Shown here: positions 1 to 11,013 of the stretch, piece by piece | How the letters are laid out: each line of letters opens with the position of its first letter | How positions within the stretch are numbered: position 1 is the stretch's first letter | Source: Helicoverpa zea | Lineage: Eukaryota; Arthropoda; Insecta; Lepidoptera; Noctuidae | DNA length: 64,000 bases | Direction of reading: 5' to 3' | NCBI RefSeq assembly: GCF_022581195.2 | Contig: NC_061470.1 | Span: 2,604,001-2,668,000 of the forward strand | Program-made: the position numbers and the translations under genes | Notes under the pieces: model-generated | What the model was told of the DNA's origin: nothing | Seen by the model: only the letters and a program-made list of their open reading frames with translations | Database searches by the model: none

Positions 1-220
1 TACCCTCCGAGCAGGGCTACTAATCCTGCTCTAGCGACTCCACTCTGGATGGCCAAGCCAAGCCAGAGGCGTGAGACCTACCCCCGTCATGGTTCACTCC
101 AACCGGCCGGAGATGGGGGACAGTATACTCTCCCTGGAGAACTCAGTATATATAGCCCCGCGGGGTCGCTACTCCCCGTCATCAGCCTCAGATGTCCTGC
201 GGTGCCTGTATCTCATTATT

Positions 221-602
221 ATTGTCGTTATTATCTCAAGAGCCTTTGTCCCAATTATGTTAGGGTCGACTTCCAGTCACGATGCAACTGAGTACCAGTG
301 TTTTACAAGGAGCGACTGCCTATCTGACCTCCACAACCCGGTTACCCGCTCAACCCAACACCCCTTGGTAAGACTTACTGGCTTCTGACTACCCATAACG
401 ACTGCCAAGAATGTTCAATGACAGCCGGAACCTACAGTTTAACATCCCCTCCAAATAACTGTCATTGGTATCCAAAATATACGTAGAAAGTACATACGAA
501 CTTAGAAAAGTTGCATTGGCAGGCACTTGCCAGACCTGGAATCAAAGACGCACGCTCATACTCGAGAGATTGGTTCTCTACCCACTAAACCACCACGACT
601 TC
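221..602 (-). mobile_element. tRNA-headed SINE (HaSE-like), near full length
   Basis: Read on the minus strand this starts at a tRNA-like head (GTGGTTTAGTGGGTAGAGAA, then a degenerate B box) and runs to the common tail region with CTGGAAGTCGACCC. Duplicated at about 13152-13536. The same family recurs throughout the window. Confidence 0.7.
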
Positions 603-3529
603 CACTAAGTCACCACGACTTTGTCATCTATTTAATGTTTTTTTACGTAATAATACGTGTACCTAATATTTTTGCCACTCACAACTTAAATGCGGACTAA
701 TTAGAATCACCACTTTTATCCCTATGGTCACGTCTATTGCGGTTCAGTTCTCAGCGTTTTGTTTAGTCTGCTGTGCTTTTGCCGTTAAAGTACAAAAATT
801 AAATACATGGAACGTTTCCAATGGTTATGCGTATTCCGTTGTTTCCAAGTCAACGGGCCCTTAAAATTCAATATCAGACTATTCAGATCTTTGATTTTGC
901 TGACCCCGTAGTCGCTGGCATAAGGGACAGGATCCGCGTACGAAGTCGCGGGCAGAAGCTAGTCCAGAATAAACGATTAAAGATAAAATAGATAAGGATC
1001 TTAAATATGTAACCTATTTGCCTCTTTATCGTCAAAATCTTGCATACAATCTCATTCATTTATCTGAGCATAAAATCATATTTAAGAGCAATTTCAGACA
1101 TGCATATAACAAAGCCATATACATCAGTTTTTATAAGTTTGTAATTCATAATAGCTCCACTTTTGACACACCTGCATTTCGTACGAGCGTTGATGCTTAT
1201 AACTGCCAGCATTTACTTCTCACAACTAATTTAAGAAACCGTATGTAACTCTAATATTTTAAGCTCAAAGCGTGATAATAAGCCGAGACGAGCGCATGTA
1301 CGCGTAGAAAAAATAGTCTAACATCGCCCTTATTTTTAATTGAACGAATATTTTCACATTTTCATGCCAAATAACATAGAATATTACTTATTTAATTTAT
1401 ATATTATTTATCTATAATTAGTCTACACTTAAATTTCTAAAAGACCCTGGCATGCCCATATATTCTTCATTGAACTTCCCGGCGTGTCGCTTCGTTTCAT
1501 CAGTGCAGGCATTGCTCATCATCTCCATGTATTTCACGTGTCTTTCCATCGATAGTTCTTCAATTATTTCCTCTGTAATTAAGAAATGTTTAATTATAAT
1601 TATTTATTTGATGCTTTGTTAGTTTTTGTCAGGATTGTTCAAAGAGTTGCCGATTCTCTGGCACTTACAACAAATGTGGGTTTTAGTCAGTAAAATTTTC
1701 ATACTCTCTCACGCTGCAATCAGAGTGGTCATCTGACTCTGACCATCTGATGATTTTCCATTTAAAAAAAGAAGAGACGAGATTCTGATATTTCTCTGGT
1801 TTCGCCGTATTGACATTTGACTATGGGAGTGAAGTAATAGAGAGTGCACTATAATTATTTTTTATCCTACTTATGTAGTTAATCGATTTCTTTAAAAAAA
1901 AAGCCGGGATCTGTGTGTGGCAGTTGGTGGTAAAATAAACACAGCAGAAACCTAATAGAACAACTTCTGGAGTGAAGTTAACATATTTTTTTTGCTTGTT
2001 AATATTTCTCGAAGTTCTAATTCTCTTTACACAATCTTTCTTACCTTGCAACTTATGTGCGGATCTTTCATCGCCACCATATTCTACTGGTAGAATTTCT
2101 TTTGGGACTACTTTATAAAGTCCTTCTAAGCTGTTTTGCACTACAAATCGTTTACCGATTTTCTCGCTAACAACTTGTTTAACTATGTTAATTAATATTT
2201 CTATGGCTTTTGATTCGGTTATTACTTGTATGCTTTTTAATCTTGCACCAAATCCTTCCTGAAAATATGAAAGAATTTAATTAGATATTTTATTGGATGA
2301 TTGTTTTGGGAGACCTATGTTCAGCAGTAGACGGCAATTGGCTGATATGATGATGATGATTGGATTTAAATTGAGGATTTCCTTTTTAGGAAGTCGGTTG
2401 AAAGTACAATTTTGTGGAAAAACAAAGATCCATGGAGAAAACAAGTATATTTTGAACTATGGAAGAAATTATGTAAATATAGATTTAATTTATTTTAAAA
2501 TGTAATGTACCTACAGTTTATCAATAAAAAAAATCATTTTTGGAACAATGGCTAAAGCAATTATCAAAAGTTGTTTTTTTTTTTAAGCAGTGACGGAATA
2601 AGGAAACCTATACAGCATGTAGGCCTTCAATATATTTTAGTAACTTTGAAATTAAAGTAAATAATATTTTTATGACAATATAATTGTTTTAATACTTACA
2701 ACAAGAATGCTGACAAACTGTTGCAACTCCACTGTATTCAGTTTGGTCACCAAATCAAATAAATTTACATGCCTGAAGTCATATATTATAATGATACCAT
2801 GTAAATAATCATTCAGTTTCATATATTCGCTAAGCTGAAAGAAGAAGAAATAACATTAACATAAATACATCCCGTACTTCTAACAAATTACCTTGAAATC
2901 GGTCCAGTCGTATTAGAGTAAAAGTGAAGGAAAACATCTTGAGAAACCTGGATTTGAAAGTCTAAAATCACACATCCACCTTGAGAAATATTGACGGTAA
3001 AAAAAAAATCCTAAGGGCATGTCCTGCATGAGCAAATCGCGAATGCAAAGAGATCCAAAGCGACGCGCCGCGACGTCACCACGTCACACTCCGGGGCTGC
3101 GGGATTGTTCGAAAGAGTTACCGTGGCCCTGGTACATAAAGGTCTTAAGAAGGAACATGGTTGGTTTTAGTCAGTAAGAGTCTGACACAGGGAATGTCAG
3201 ACACTGCATCCACAGCGGGAGTAAACCAGTATCCTAGTTGTAATTGTTGAACAAACAAATCTAGCTGTATTCACATTCAACTAGTCGGCTTTTGAATGGC
3301 GTTTGTCCACTAAAAGGGTTAGCTGTTTAATCGAACGTTTATAACCATCCATTTATTTTATATTATTCTATCATTTTCAGATTATGACATTGGGTGCACG
3401 CGGAAGTCGAGATCCGATGGCCGTCGACCGTGCGAAAGTTGCTTTAAATTTCGGAAGGGTAGCTTAATTTGTTTACAAAACAATTCGAGCAGTGACCTTG
3501 AGATTTAAATAGTACTGACTGCTTTCCGC

Positions 3530-3965
3530 AGTTTCACTTGCCTCGTGAGGTTACTAATTCCCGCGCCTGGATAAAAAGTAGCCTATGTTCTTTCTCAGGC
3601 TATATAATGGCGTCCACGGCCGATTTCGGCCACGGCGGTTGTTCTCATATAAGGAGATCAGCCAGCTGCGCAAGACATATTACAGTGCACAAGCATTGGC
3701 GCCGACACAAGTGCACTCACTGTTCCTTCATTTTCATAACCCGATGGGAAAGAAAATCCGACAAAACCGGAGAGTTATCTAGCGCAGGACCAACATTAAC
3801 GTGCTCTCCGATGCACGGTTGTATCAATCACCAACTTCCAGACTACGGGATGCTTGTGAAAGTTTCTAAAAACCACAAAGCGATTTCGGTCCGACCCGGT
3901 ATCGAACCCGAGCCCTCAAGCGCAGCAGCCGCGCTTATGACCACTAGACCAACGACGCAAACTAA
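3530..3965 (-). mobile_element. tRNA-derived SINE, second family
   Basis: On the minus strand it begins with a tRNA-like head, A box TGGTCTAGTGGTC and B box GGTTCGATACC, followed by a roughly 350-bp body. It lies in intron 3 of locus A copy 1. The plus-strand 144-residue ORF over it is incidental. Confidence 0.7.
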
Positions 3966-4864
3966 TATATAGCTGTCTGCTGATCATTTAAATAGTTTCT
4001 GTAGTTTTTGACATAGAAGACAGATTAATAATAAGGTTAAATTAAGGTTAATTTGTGAGGAGGTTCTGTCTCTGGGACCCTAACCACCGGTACCTTGGAC
4101 CCCGTGCCCGATATCGGTGGCAACCTATTTTTTATATTTTTAAATGTTTTTTATTTTTATATTTAATATTTAAAAATGTAAAATATATGTTCAAAAATAA
4201 ATTAATGACAAAGGTTAAAAAAATATACTTACAACAACACTAAATTGGAAGTAATGCCATAGTACTTCGCTAGTAATTTGTTTTCCAGCAAAGCTTAAAA
4301 GTATGACTCTGTACAAATCCTTAGTTAGCTGAGGTAGGGGGATGAACAATCTGAAAGAAAAGTTAAAAAAATCTAAATCTGTTTATCAGTTCGGAGCTTA
4401 TGCGTACCTATATGATAAACTAACAAAATTGTTTTTTTTTTTTTTCTGAAAAAGTGACTTTGTTATTATGAATAATGTAATAAATAATGGATTTTGCATA
4501 GTAACATAATAATTTTACTTTTAATTAATGTGCTTCATATTAAATAAGTGAGGTATCACATCGCATAAAATGGTTCTAATTAAAAACAGTGTATTTAAAA
4601 TTAGTATGGCCTTACTACAAAAACTTTAACGCCTGGTTTACAGTTGTCTAAAAATTTTGTGGCTGCAAAATGAACCATATGTCAACGTCATAATTTGACA
4701 TTTTTTTAGACAAGGCTTAAACTGACGTTTAAAAGTTTTTGTGGTAAGACGGGTAGTATTTAAATATTGTATTGTATTTAATTAAAATCGAAAAGAAACT
4801 CATAAATTACTGAATCCATATTAGTTTGTTGGTTTTGGAACCTTCTGACAACTCATTCCGGATA

Positions 4865-5060
4865 TATATCGAACTAGCTTTCGCCCGCGGTTTCACCCGC
4901 GTCCTGTAGCCGGATAGTGACAAAAACTATCCTAAAACCTGCTCCCGGATCTAAGTTACCTCCCCTCTAATTTTCAGCCAAATCGGTCAAGCCGTTTTCA
5001 TGTTATGCCGTGACAACGGAAAACGGGTTTCATTTTTGTATAAATTGATTACAAGACACC
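4865..5060 (+). mobile_element. LINE/SINE 3'-tail repeat (CCCGCGGTTTCACCCGCGTC type)
   Basis: A characteristic dispersed lepidopteran sequence with the CGCCCGCGGTTTCACCCGCG core and a GGTCAAGCCGTTTTC segment, probably the tail of an RTE-type non-LTR element or a SINE derived from it. Present again at about 17804-17997. Confidence 0.55.
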
Positions 5061-5089
5061 CTGTACTTAAATATAGATAGTACCTACGT

Positions 5090-5256
5090 ATATCTTAAAA
5101 ACCAATGGCTGATAAAAGTTGAAGGAAAACATCTTGAGAAAACCTGGACTATACATATAGTCTGTAATCACCAACCCGCATTGAGCAAGCGTGGTGATTA
5201 ATGCTTGATCCTTCTCCGTGTGAGAAGAGGCCGGAGCCCAGCAGTGGGACGATAAA
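5090..5256 (+). mobile_element. SINE body fragment (AGCAGTGGGACGATAAAAG type)
   Basis: Contains AACCCGCATTGAGCAAGCG and ends AGCAGTGGGACGATAAAAG. Related fragments occur at about 18022-18188, 31079-31275 and 50050-50200 and, with a complete tRNA head, at 60776-61080. It lies in intron 2 of locus A. Confidence 0.65.
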
Positions 5257-6056
5257 AGTTTCACAAACTAGTTTAACAATATATATATATACTTACTTAT
5301 CAACAAAATAATCTTCCGGTAAAACTGTCTTGACATTTGTCATAGCAAAGAACTTCGGTAAAAGTTTTCAATGTACACAATCTATCAATCTGCTTTTTCG
5401 CCCTTTTCTACGGAACCCTTGCATGTTATTAGCACTCTTTCTAAATAATCGTCACCTGTAATTACAAAGAAACAGTGGTTAAAAACATAATGCTTTTTCT
5501 GATCTACTTGTCTTATAAAACTTAAATTAGATGAAATAATGCAAAGTATTTTCGGTATAGTCAAAATCATCATCATCTGCCTAGCCTTTTCCCAACTATG
5601 TTGGAGTCTAACAGGATGCACCTGAGTACCAGTTTTTTACAGGGCGCGATTTTCTAGCTGACCTCTTCAACGCAGTTACCCTAGTAATCCTATAGTCCTT
5701 GGTAAGACTAGTATATTTGAATTATGTATAGTTGAAATATACAAGTTTTGTATACCTACTTATTAGGAGTATACAATCTGGCAAAAAGTTGGATACCCGT
5801 TAAGCAACATGGTAATATATTCAATGACCAAGTTAAGAGGACCGGTATCAAAAGTATGGCTTTGTCAAACCTTCGTAAGTGTTATTCATAGTAATTAATT
5901 ACGTATGCACGAGTAGTAGTTATTTTATTTTGTATACATTTTACTTCATTATTTTGGTTTCAAGACAAGCAAACCTTTATATCAAATAGTTTGTGTAAAA
6001 AGTACTCATCTATATTTTCTTTATACTCGAAAATAAAATCAGGAAAGATATTATTT

Positions 6057-6273
6057 AAAGCTAAGCGTCCACTTGTCGGTATCGTACGCAACGGACGTAT
6101 CGCACGCAATGAATCGTAGTATTATTTATATAGAAACTCAAACAAGATGTGCGATGCGTACGATGCGGACAGGTGGACGCACTTGTTTGAGTTTCTATAT
6201 AAATAATACTACGATCCGTTGCGTGCGATACGTCCGTTGCGTACGATACCGACAAGTGGACGCTTAGCTTTAA
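6057..6273. mobile_element. Foldback MITE, near-perfect palindrome
   Basis: Arms of about 90 bases (starting AAAGCTAAGCGTCCACTTG at each end, inverted) with only about two mismatches surround a short GC-rich loop. It lies in intron 1 of locus A copy 1. It creates two mirror-image 64-residue ORFs on opposite strands, which are not genes. Confidence 0.9.
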
Positions 6274-7629
6274 AATGTATCATATATATTATTACTATCA
6301 AACGTACTTAGAATGTAGTATATCCAACCCGGTAAGAAGAAGCCTACAACCATTTCCTTACCTTTGTTATTTGTGTGAAGTGATATTAAAAAAAAAAAAA
6401 TTAACTTAAAATTAGTCAGCAACTGCATCCTCTCTCCTAACCGAACATACTTCTTTTTCTCAGCCCGAGCGTCATGAGATCGATTTTTTTTTTCCCAAAT
6501 AGAAATGAGAAAGTATTGAAGCTAGGACACGCCTCTAGTTATATTTACTCTACCGACCATCAACGGCCTTGAAAATACTCTAAGCGTAAATACCTGTGTT
6601 AAAATTTAGCCTATTTGGGCAGCTATGTGTTCCTAAGTACGAAGATTTAATACAGACACACAATCATACAAACATCCATGCAGGTAGATAAAAGCCTATT
6701 AAAATAATTTACCACTTACTAAAATCCTTCTTGATAATATGATCCTGCTTTTGAAGCCACTCCTGCAAAATTTTGACAGCTTCTGCACGCCTCTCTGGTT
6801 TATCCAGATTGAAAATCTTTCTTATCTTCTCAATAATCTCATCAGGTAATGCTAAAAGACTTGTCTCAGTACTTAATCCCATTTTAAAGCAAATTTTTGT
6901 CACCACTAATTAAAGTTTTATTTTTTATTTGTCTTAATGCGTGAGAGTTTTGTGTTTGTATTGAAATTCTTTGTTCAACTAGTTCTCATTAATTTATTAT
7001 CCAGTATATATAACCTTTTTTCAATTATTCAAATTTTTTTCGAAACGTCTCTTATCTATGATTCAGAACTAGTTTTGAGTGGGTTTCTGTCCAAAAATTT
7101 TTGTAGGTACTGTAGAGTAGTAAGAAACTTCTTAGTCTACTCTCGATTGCGGTTAAAAAATTCAGATTGGTAAAGAGTTGGGCCAATATTTTCACCTGAT
7201 GGATACCCCAAACTAGCCAACGACTACGGGATAGGTCCCTGAAAATGTGGATGGTGGTAAAACTCGAAGGGTTGAGAGGAAATGAGGAGGCCTTTACCCA
7301 GCAATGGGACATATCACGTTAGAAAAGTTGGTGGTACAAGGGGGCGTTTTGAGGATGCTGTCCTTTGTAAATATTGCCGCGTAACAAGTGCTAATCTGAT
7401 TAGCCTACTTTTTATCCATGATTTTGTCCTTAAGAAAAACCCCAGTACAAAACATACACAACATAAAAAATAGAAGAAATACATTAGTATTAATTGCGTT
7501 GCTAGGTCTCTCTCCCATCGTTTTGGATTGCCGTCGCATCGGACTTTGAGAATGAGAAAATAATAAGTGCACCAGTGTCTGCACTTATCATACGCAGTCC
7601 TGTGAAACCGGTCTAGACATATGTAGATT

Positions 7630-7841
7630 TAGAGCTCCCGCACACTGACAACTTTTAGTCGGCCAAAATTTTAAAGTGGGTGGTCTCATAAATCATTATA
7701 AAAATTAATGGTAGTCTGCACGTAACAAAAAACCGATATCAGACCGACTGAAAACTTGGAATGGAATTAAGATTTTCTTTACAAAAAATATGCCAACCAT
7801 CGGGTCAACTGTCGATCGACTGTTTAGTCTGTATGCTCTTA
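7630..7841. mobile_element. Degenerate TIR element (MITE-X), copy 1
   Basis: Imperfect inverted ends (TAGAGCTCCCGCACACTGAC versus the reverse complement TAAGAGCATACAGACTAAAC) around about 210 bp. It also lies at about 20566-20777. Relatives lie at 21011-22061 (interrupted) and 49768-50030. Confidence 0.55.
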
Positions 7842-8037
7842 AGATATTTCAAAATCTCGTTTTTTTAACGAGGATCATAAAACAATTAATGGATTAATTA
7901 TTAAAATGCCTTAAAAACATAATTATTTCGAGTAGGATACGTGAATGGCTAAATGACTATTCTGTGTTTACGTTAATTGCACAATTTTTTACAAGTCTGG
8001 GGGTTCTACCAGAAGTTAAAAAAATATAGGTACTGTA

Positions 8038-8137
8038 NNNNNNNNNNNNNNNNNNNNNNNNNNNNNNNNNNNNNNNNNNNNNNNNNNNNNNNNNNNNNNN
8101 NNNNNNNNNNNNNNNNNNNNNNNNNNNNNNNNNNNNN
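8038..8137. other. Assembly gap of 100 N
   Basis: Exactly 100 undefined bases, the conventional size for a gap of unknown length in a scaffold. The sequence on its left is the truncated end of duplicated copy 1. The sequence on its right begins a different contig that reaches copy 2 about 4.8 kb later. Confidence 0.98.
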
Positions 8138-8231
8138 ACTCGTGCAATGTAGGACTAACGCCATACATCCTTGTATCATCATTCATCATTGTGATAAGGT
8201 AATTAATACCAGTAAAAAAGGTAAAATCGTC

Positions 8232-8392
8232 CACCAACAAGGCGGACAGACGATCTTATAAAGGTCGCCGGAAGACGCTGGATGCAGGTCGCCTCCAACA
8301 GGTATCTGTGGAGATCTAAGGGGAAGGCCTATGTTCACCAGTAGACGTCCTATGGCTGAGATGATGATAATGATGATGATGAAGTCCGATCT
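8232..8392 (+). mobile_element. LINE ORF2 C-terminus and (ATG)n tail
   Basis: Encodes fragments of the usual lepidopteran LINE terminus (GRRWMQVASNRYLWRSKG-like in one frame, then a QQWTSYG-like end) followed by GATGATGATAATGATGATG. The same tail occurs at 62620-62760 and, inverted, at 42062-42200. Short tails lie near 2291-2365, 32928-32975, 37840-37920 and 40945-41010. Confidence 0.65.
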
Positions 8393-8584
8393 TGAGTAAT
8401 GCTAGGTCCACAGGATACAGAGCAAAAATCTGAGGTCTGAGTGAAAGTATGATGTCAAGATGTATGTATGTGCAAACTTATCACTGGCTCAGGCATTTGT
8501 ATACAAAAATTGTTGCGCAGACAAAATTCTAGAAAATTCTGTGCGAACTTGGTATCGCATGGACCCATCATTATACCTAAGAGT

Positions 8585-8870
8585 AGGGCTGCCATCCGTC
8601 CGGGTTTCCCCGGATTTGTCCTCTTTTGGAGGCCGTCCGGGGGCCGTCCGGGCGGGGTTTCATGAAGTGTCCCGGGAAAACCGGACACTTTTCATGTAAG
8701 GAAGCACCTCATTGAATTTAAGTATATGTTAATAGTAAATGGATTACAAATTAGGTATTATTTTGTTTAAACAAAATCGTACTCGTTCGGGGGAAAAATG
8801 TGATTTACGCCAAATGTCCGGGTTTTTTAAATGTTTGTCCGGGTTTGGCGAAATTCGAGATGGCAGCCCT
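8585..8870. mobile_element. 286-bp TIR element with 10-bp target-site duplication
   Basis: Ends are AGGGCTGCCATC and its inverse. The element is flanked by the direct repeat ACCTAAGAGT at 8575-8584 and 8871-8880. The interior has GTCCGGG motifs and no transposase. A 9-11 bp duplication is typical of Mutator-like elements, but assignment without a transposase is tentative. Confidence 0.85.
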
Positions 8871-9385
8871 ACCTAAGAGTCACTTTTGGTGACTCTAGAC
8901 TTATCAGCTGAAGTCTAGAAATAAAAATCATTCGAGCACTTTTTTATTGTAAGTACGAACGAATTTTTTCTCGCGATCGGTACCTACATGTCCCGCGTAA
9001 ATGCGCTTATACGACTACAAGGAAAATTACTACTAGTGTGAAAGCGCCGTTAATAATCGAAGAAAATCACATAAAAACCACTCAATAGCATTTTCCAGCT
9101 AAACTATTTATCACAGTTAAATAAAGCGAGGTAAATGCGAAAATAACTACGACCTCCTAGTTAACACGACCGGTAATTATTTTCTAAAAGGAAAAACTTC
9201 TTTGCAAGAGTTAACGGTCCAATCGTCATTGATGTGACGTAACTGTAATTATTATAATCTTGTTCGACATGTTCGTAGTGATTATAATCTGAGCAATTTT
9301 ATCTGATATGATACACGAGGCTGCTAGGTGCAAATTGATTAAAATCATTGCATCTTCTCCCTTAGTAACAAGGTAGTAAATTGGT

Positions 9386-9435
9386 AAATTGGTTAAGCAG
9401 ACAATAGGGTACCCTATTGTCTGCTTAACCAATTT
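9386..9435. repeat. 50-bp perfect palindrome with no spacer
   Basis: Every base from 9386 to 9410 pairs with 9411-9435 around a central GGTACC. Immediate flanks break the symmetry. Confidence 0.9.
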
Positions 9436-9949
9436 CTACGTTTTAATCGGCTCTCAGTGCAACAGTGGCTTCCAATAGCATATCTAATGGTGGTTGCGCT
9501 TACTAGAGATATAATTCTTTATCATATGCCAAGCCTTTTGTCAACTATTTTTGGGTCGGCTTCCAGTCTAATCGGATGCAGCTGAGTACCAGTGTTTTAC
9601 AAGGAGCGACTGCTTATCTGACCTCCTCAGTTACCCGGGCAACTCAATACCCCTAGGAATGACTGTTTGTCAAACCTACTGGCTTCTGACCACCCGTTAC
9701 CACTGGCAAAATTTTCAAATAACAGCCGAAGATAGAATTCTTACATAAAAGTAATGTCAAATTAAAATCTCCAGTTAGAAAATCAAAAGATAGATAGCTT
9801 ATTGAAATCTGCCGTAGATGCAACTGAGTACTAGTGTTTAACATGGAACACCTGTTTATCTGACCTCGTCAACCCAGTTACTCGCCTACAACCTACGTTT
9901 ATAATTATTTTGTCTTTAGAAGTTGCCCTTTTAGACAGGAACTTCTGAG

Positions 9950-10235
9950 GTCATCCAAACTAATATTATAAATGCGAAAGTAACTCTGTCTGTCTGTCTG
10001 TCTGTCTTTCTGTCTGTCTGTCTGTCTGTCTTTTCTTCACGCCTAAACTACTGAACCGATTTGTGTGAAATTTGGTACAGACATAGTTTGAAACTTGAGA
10101 AAGGACATAGGATAGTTTTTATTACAAAAAAAAAAAAAAAATATTCCGGACATATAGCGCCATCTATTGGTCAAATCAAAAATCTGCTGGTAGTCACTAT
10201 TCCACGCGAACGAAGTTGCGGGCAAAAGCTAGTTT
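9950..10235. mobile_element. Dispersed lepidopteran repeat with TCTG microsatellite
   Basis: Begins AACTAATATTATAAATGCGA, contains (TCTG)n around 9985-10030, and ends GAAGTTGCGGGCAAAAGCTAGT. This is a very common lepidopteran arrangement, probably derived from an RTE-type LINE tail. Confidence 0.6.
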
Positions 10236-10633
10236 GAAATAACTTAAGATGTTGAATCCTTGGGAATATCTATATAATCTATACTTGTAAAATAAAGAGG
10301 ATTCAAAGGTAGACTGGTAGAAAACGCCTAAGGCGTTAAGTCCGCCCTTGTACAAAATGTGCAGAAATATTAAATAAATAAATAAATAAAGAGGATTTAG
10401 TACCTATGTGCTCCAAAAGTACTAGTATCGGTTTAAAAAAATCTTTCACTGTTGGAAAGCTCTTCCCTACTACATAAGCTATATTTTATCAAGTAAAACC
10501 GCGATAAAACCGCTACTGTAATATCAATTTGGATAGAGTTTATAGCTACATAGATAAAAAAGCGTGCTATATAATTCATTTTTTTATTGAGAAATGTTAG
10601 TCCAAATTATTTTTAATATGAAAAATAACTTAC

Positions 10634-10796
10634 TCCAATCCTTCTTGAGGATATGATCTTGCTTCTGAATCCAGTGCTGCAATATTTTGATGGCTTCTTC
10701 CAGTCTGCCAGGCTTGTCCAAATTATATATTTTCCTAACATTCTCCTTGGTATCTTTACGTAATTTTAAAAGATGACTTTCTGGTTGTGATTCCAT
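10634..10796 (-). CDS. Isolated first exon of another CRAL-TRIO gene (partial)
   Basis: A 163-bp exon with ATG at 10796 and a GTAAGT donor after base 10634, phase 1. It encodes 54 residues starting MESQPESHLLKLRKDTKE and containing DKPGRLEEAIKIL and KQDHILKKDW. This matches exon 1 of the neighbouring genes in length, phase and motif order, and is closest in style to the exon 1 at 27506-27668. No exons 2-6 follow on the minus strand between here and the gap at 8137. The sequence left of the gap belongs to the duplicated locus A, which has its own exon 1. The rest of this gene therefore probably lies left of the window, cut off by the scaffolding error. It could instead be an orphan relic or an alternative first exon, but the open frame and intact donor argue for a real gene start. 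Confidence 0.8.
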
Positions 10797-11007
10797 TTTT
10801 AAATTTAAATAAACTATTACAATATTTTAAATTGTAATAGATGGGAATTTATTTTAAATTATTATCAATTATTGTCTTTTATTTTATTTTATAATTAAAT
10901 TTATTTATTTATTAAAGTTTAAAATTAAATGTTTTTTGTTATAATTGTAGTAACTGCAGTTATCGAACGTCGGAAAGTAACTGGGTTATTATTGAGTCAG
11001 ACTTGCA

Positions 11008-11013
11008 TTTATA
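11008..11013 (-). promoter_or_regulatory. Possible TATA box of the isolated first exon
   Basis: TATAAA on the minus strand, about 212 bases upstream of the ATG at 10796. This is a plausible promoter position for a gene with an unspliced leader. No clear initiator was identified. Confidence 0.3.

Larger units (their letters stand above)
1418..6882 (-). pseudogene. CRAL-TRIO lipid-binding protein gene, locus A copy 1 (frameshifted duplicate)
   Basis: Six exons on the minus strand, each with GT/AG borders: 6882-6720, 5455-5297, 4350-4233, 2834-2700, 2258-2045 and 1572-1418. Exon 1 gives a CRAL-TRIO N-terminal helical region starting MGLSTETSLLALPDEIIEK. Exons 3-5 give the lipid-binding core, including EGFGAR and a P-V-E-Y-G-G motif. 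Exon 6 ends in GMPGSFRNLSVD. Exon 2 is broken twice relative to paralogues: an extra C near 5401-5403 (GGGCG on the coding strand, where copy 2 has GGCG) and the two-base deletion near 5361 that copy 2 also has. Translation would stop after about 77 residues. Family members carry small lipophilic ligands such as tocopherols, retinoids or carotenoids between membranes; the ligand here is unknown. It is probably the same locus as 14345-19818, represented twice by the assembly. The extra C may be a consensus error. Confidence 0.82.
1..8037. repeat. Large duplication, copy 1 (truncated by the gap)
   Basis: This block matches 12927-20974 almost base for base and in the same order, including the whole CRAL-TRIO locus A, every intronic repeat and the upstream region. 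The differences I saw are mostly homopolymer-length changes and single substitutions. The match ends exactly at the last base before the N run, while the other copy continues without interruption. On the left the match runs off the window edge. This fits an unmerged contig overlap or haplotig better than a genuine tandem duplication. Confidence 0.93.
8138..10633. other. Intergenic, right of the gap
   Basis: No coding exon found. It holds a LINE 3' end (8232-8392), a TIR element with a 10-bp target duplication (8585-8870), a 50-bp perfect palindrome (9386-9435), SINE fragments (about 9530-9730 and 9825-9890, minus) and a TCTG-rich dispersed repeat (9950-10235). About 8881-9380 and 10240-10630 contain nothing I recognise. 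Confidence 0.6.

Noticed and set aside
3538..3972. 144-residue ORF with several Cys/His residues (also at 16466-16900)
   Set aside because: It runs antisense through a tRNA-derived SINE; the Cys/His pattern has no zinc-finger spacing and the ORF simply reads the repeat.
6061..6267. Two 64-residue ORFs on opposite strands with almost the same sequence
   Set aside because: They are mirror images produced by the foldback MITE, not genes.
7977..8261. ORFs running across the N gap
   Set aside because: The reading frame is only open because undefined bases were translated as unknown residues.
9980..10032. Possible CRISPR-like or satellite array
   Set aside because: It is a simple TCTG microsatellite inside a common dispersed repeat; there are no spacers.
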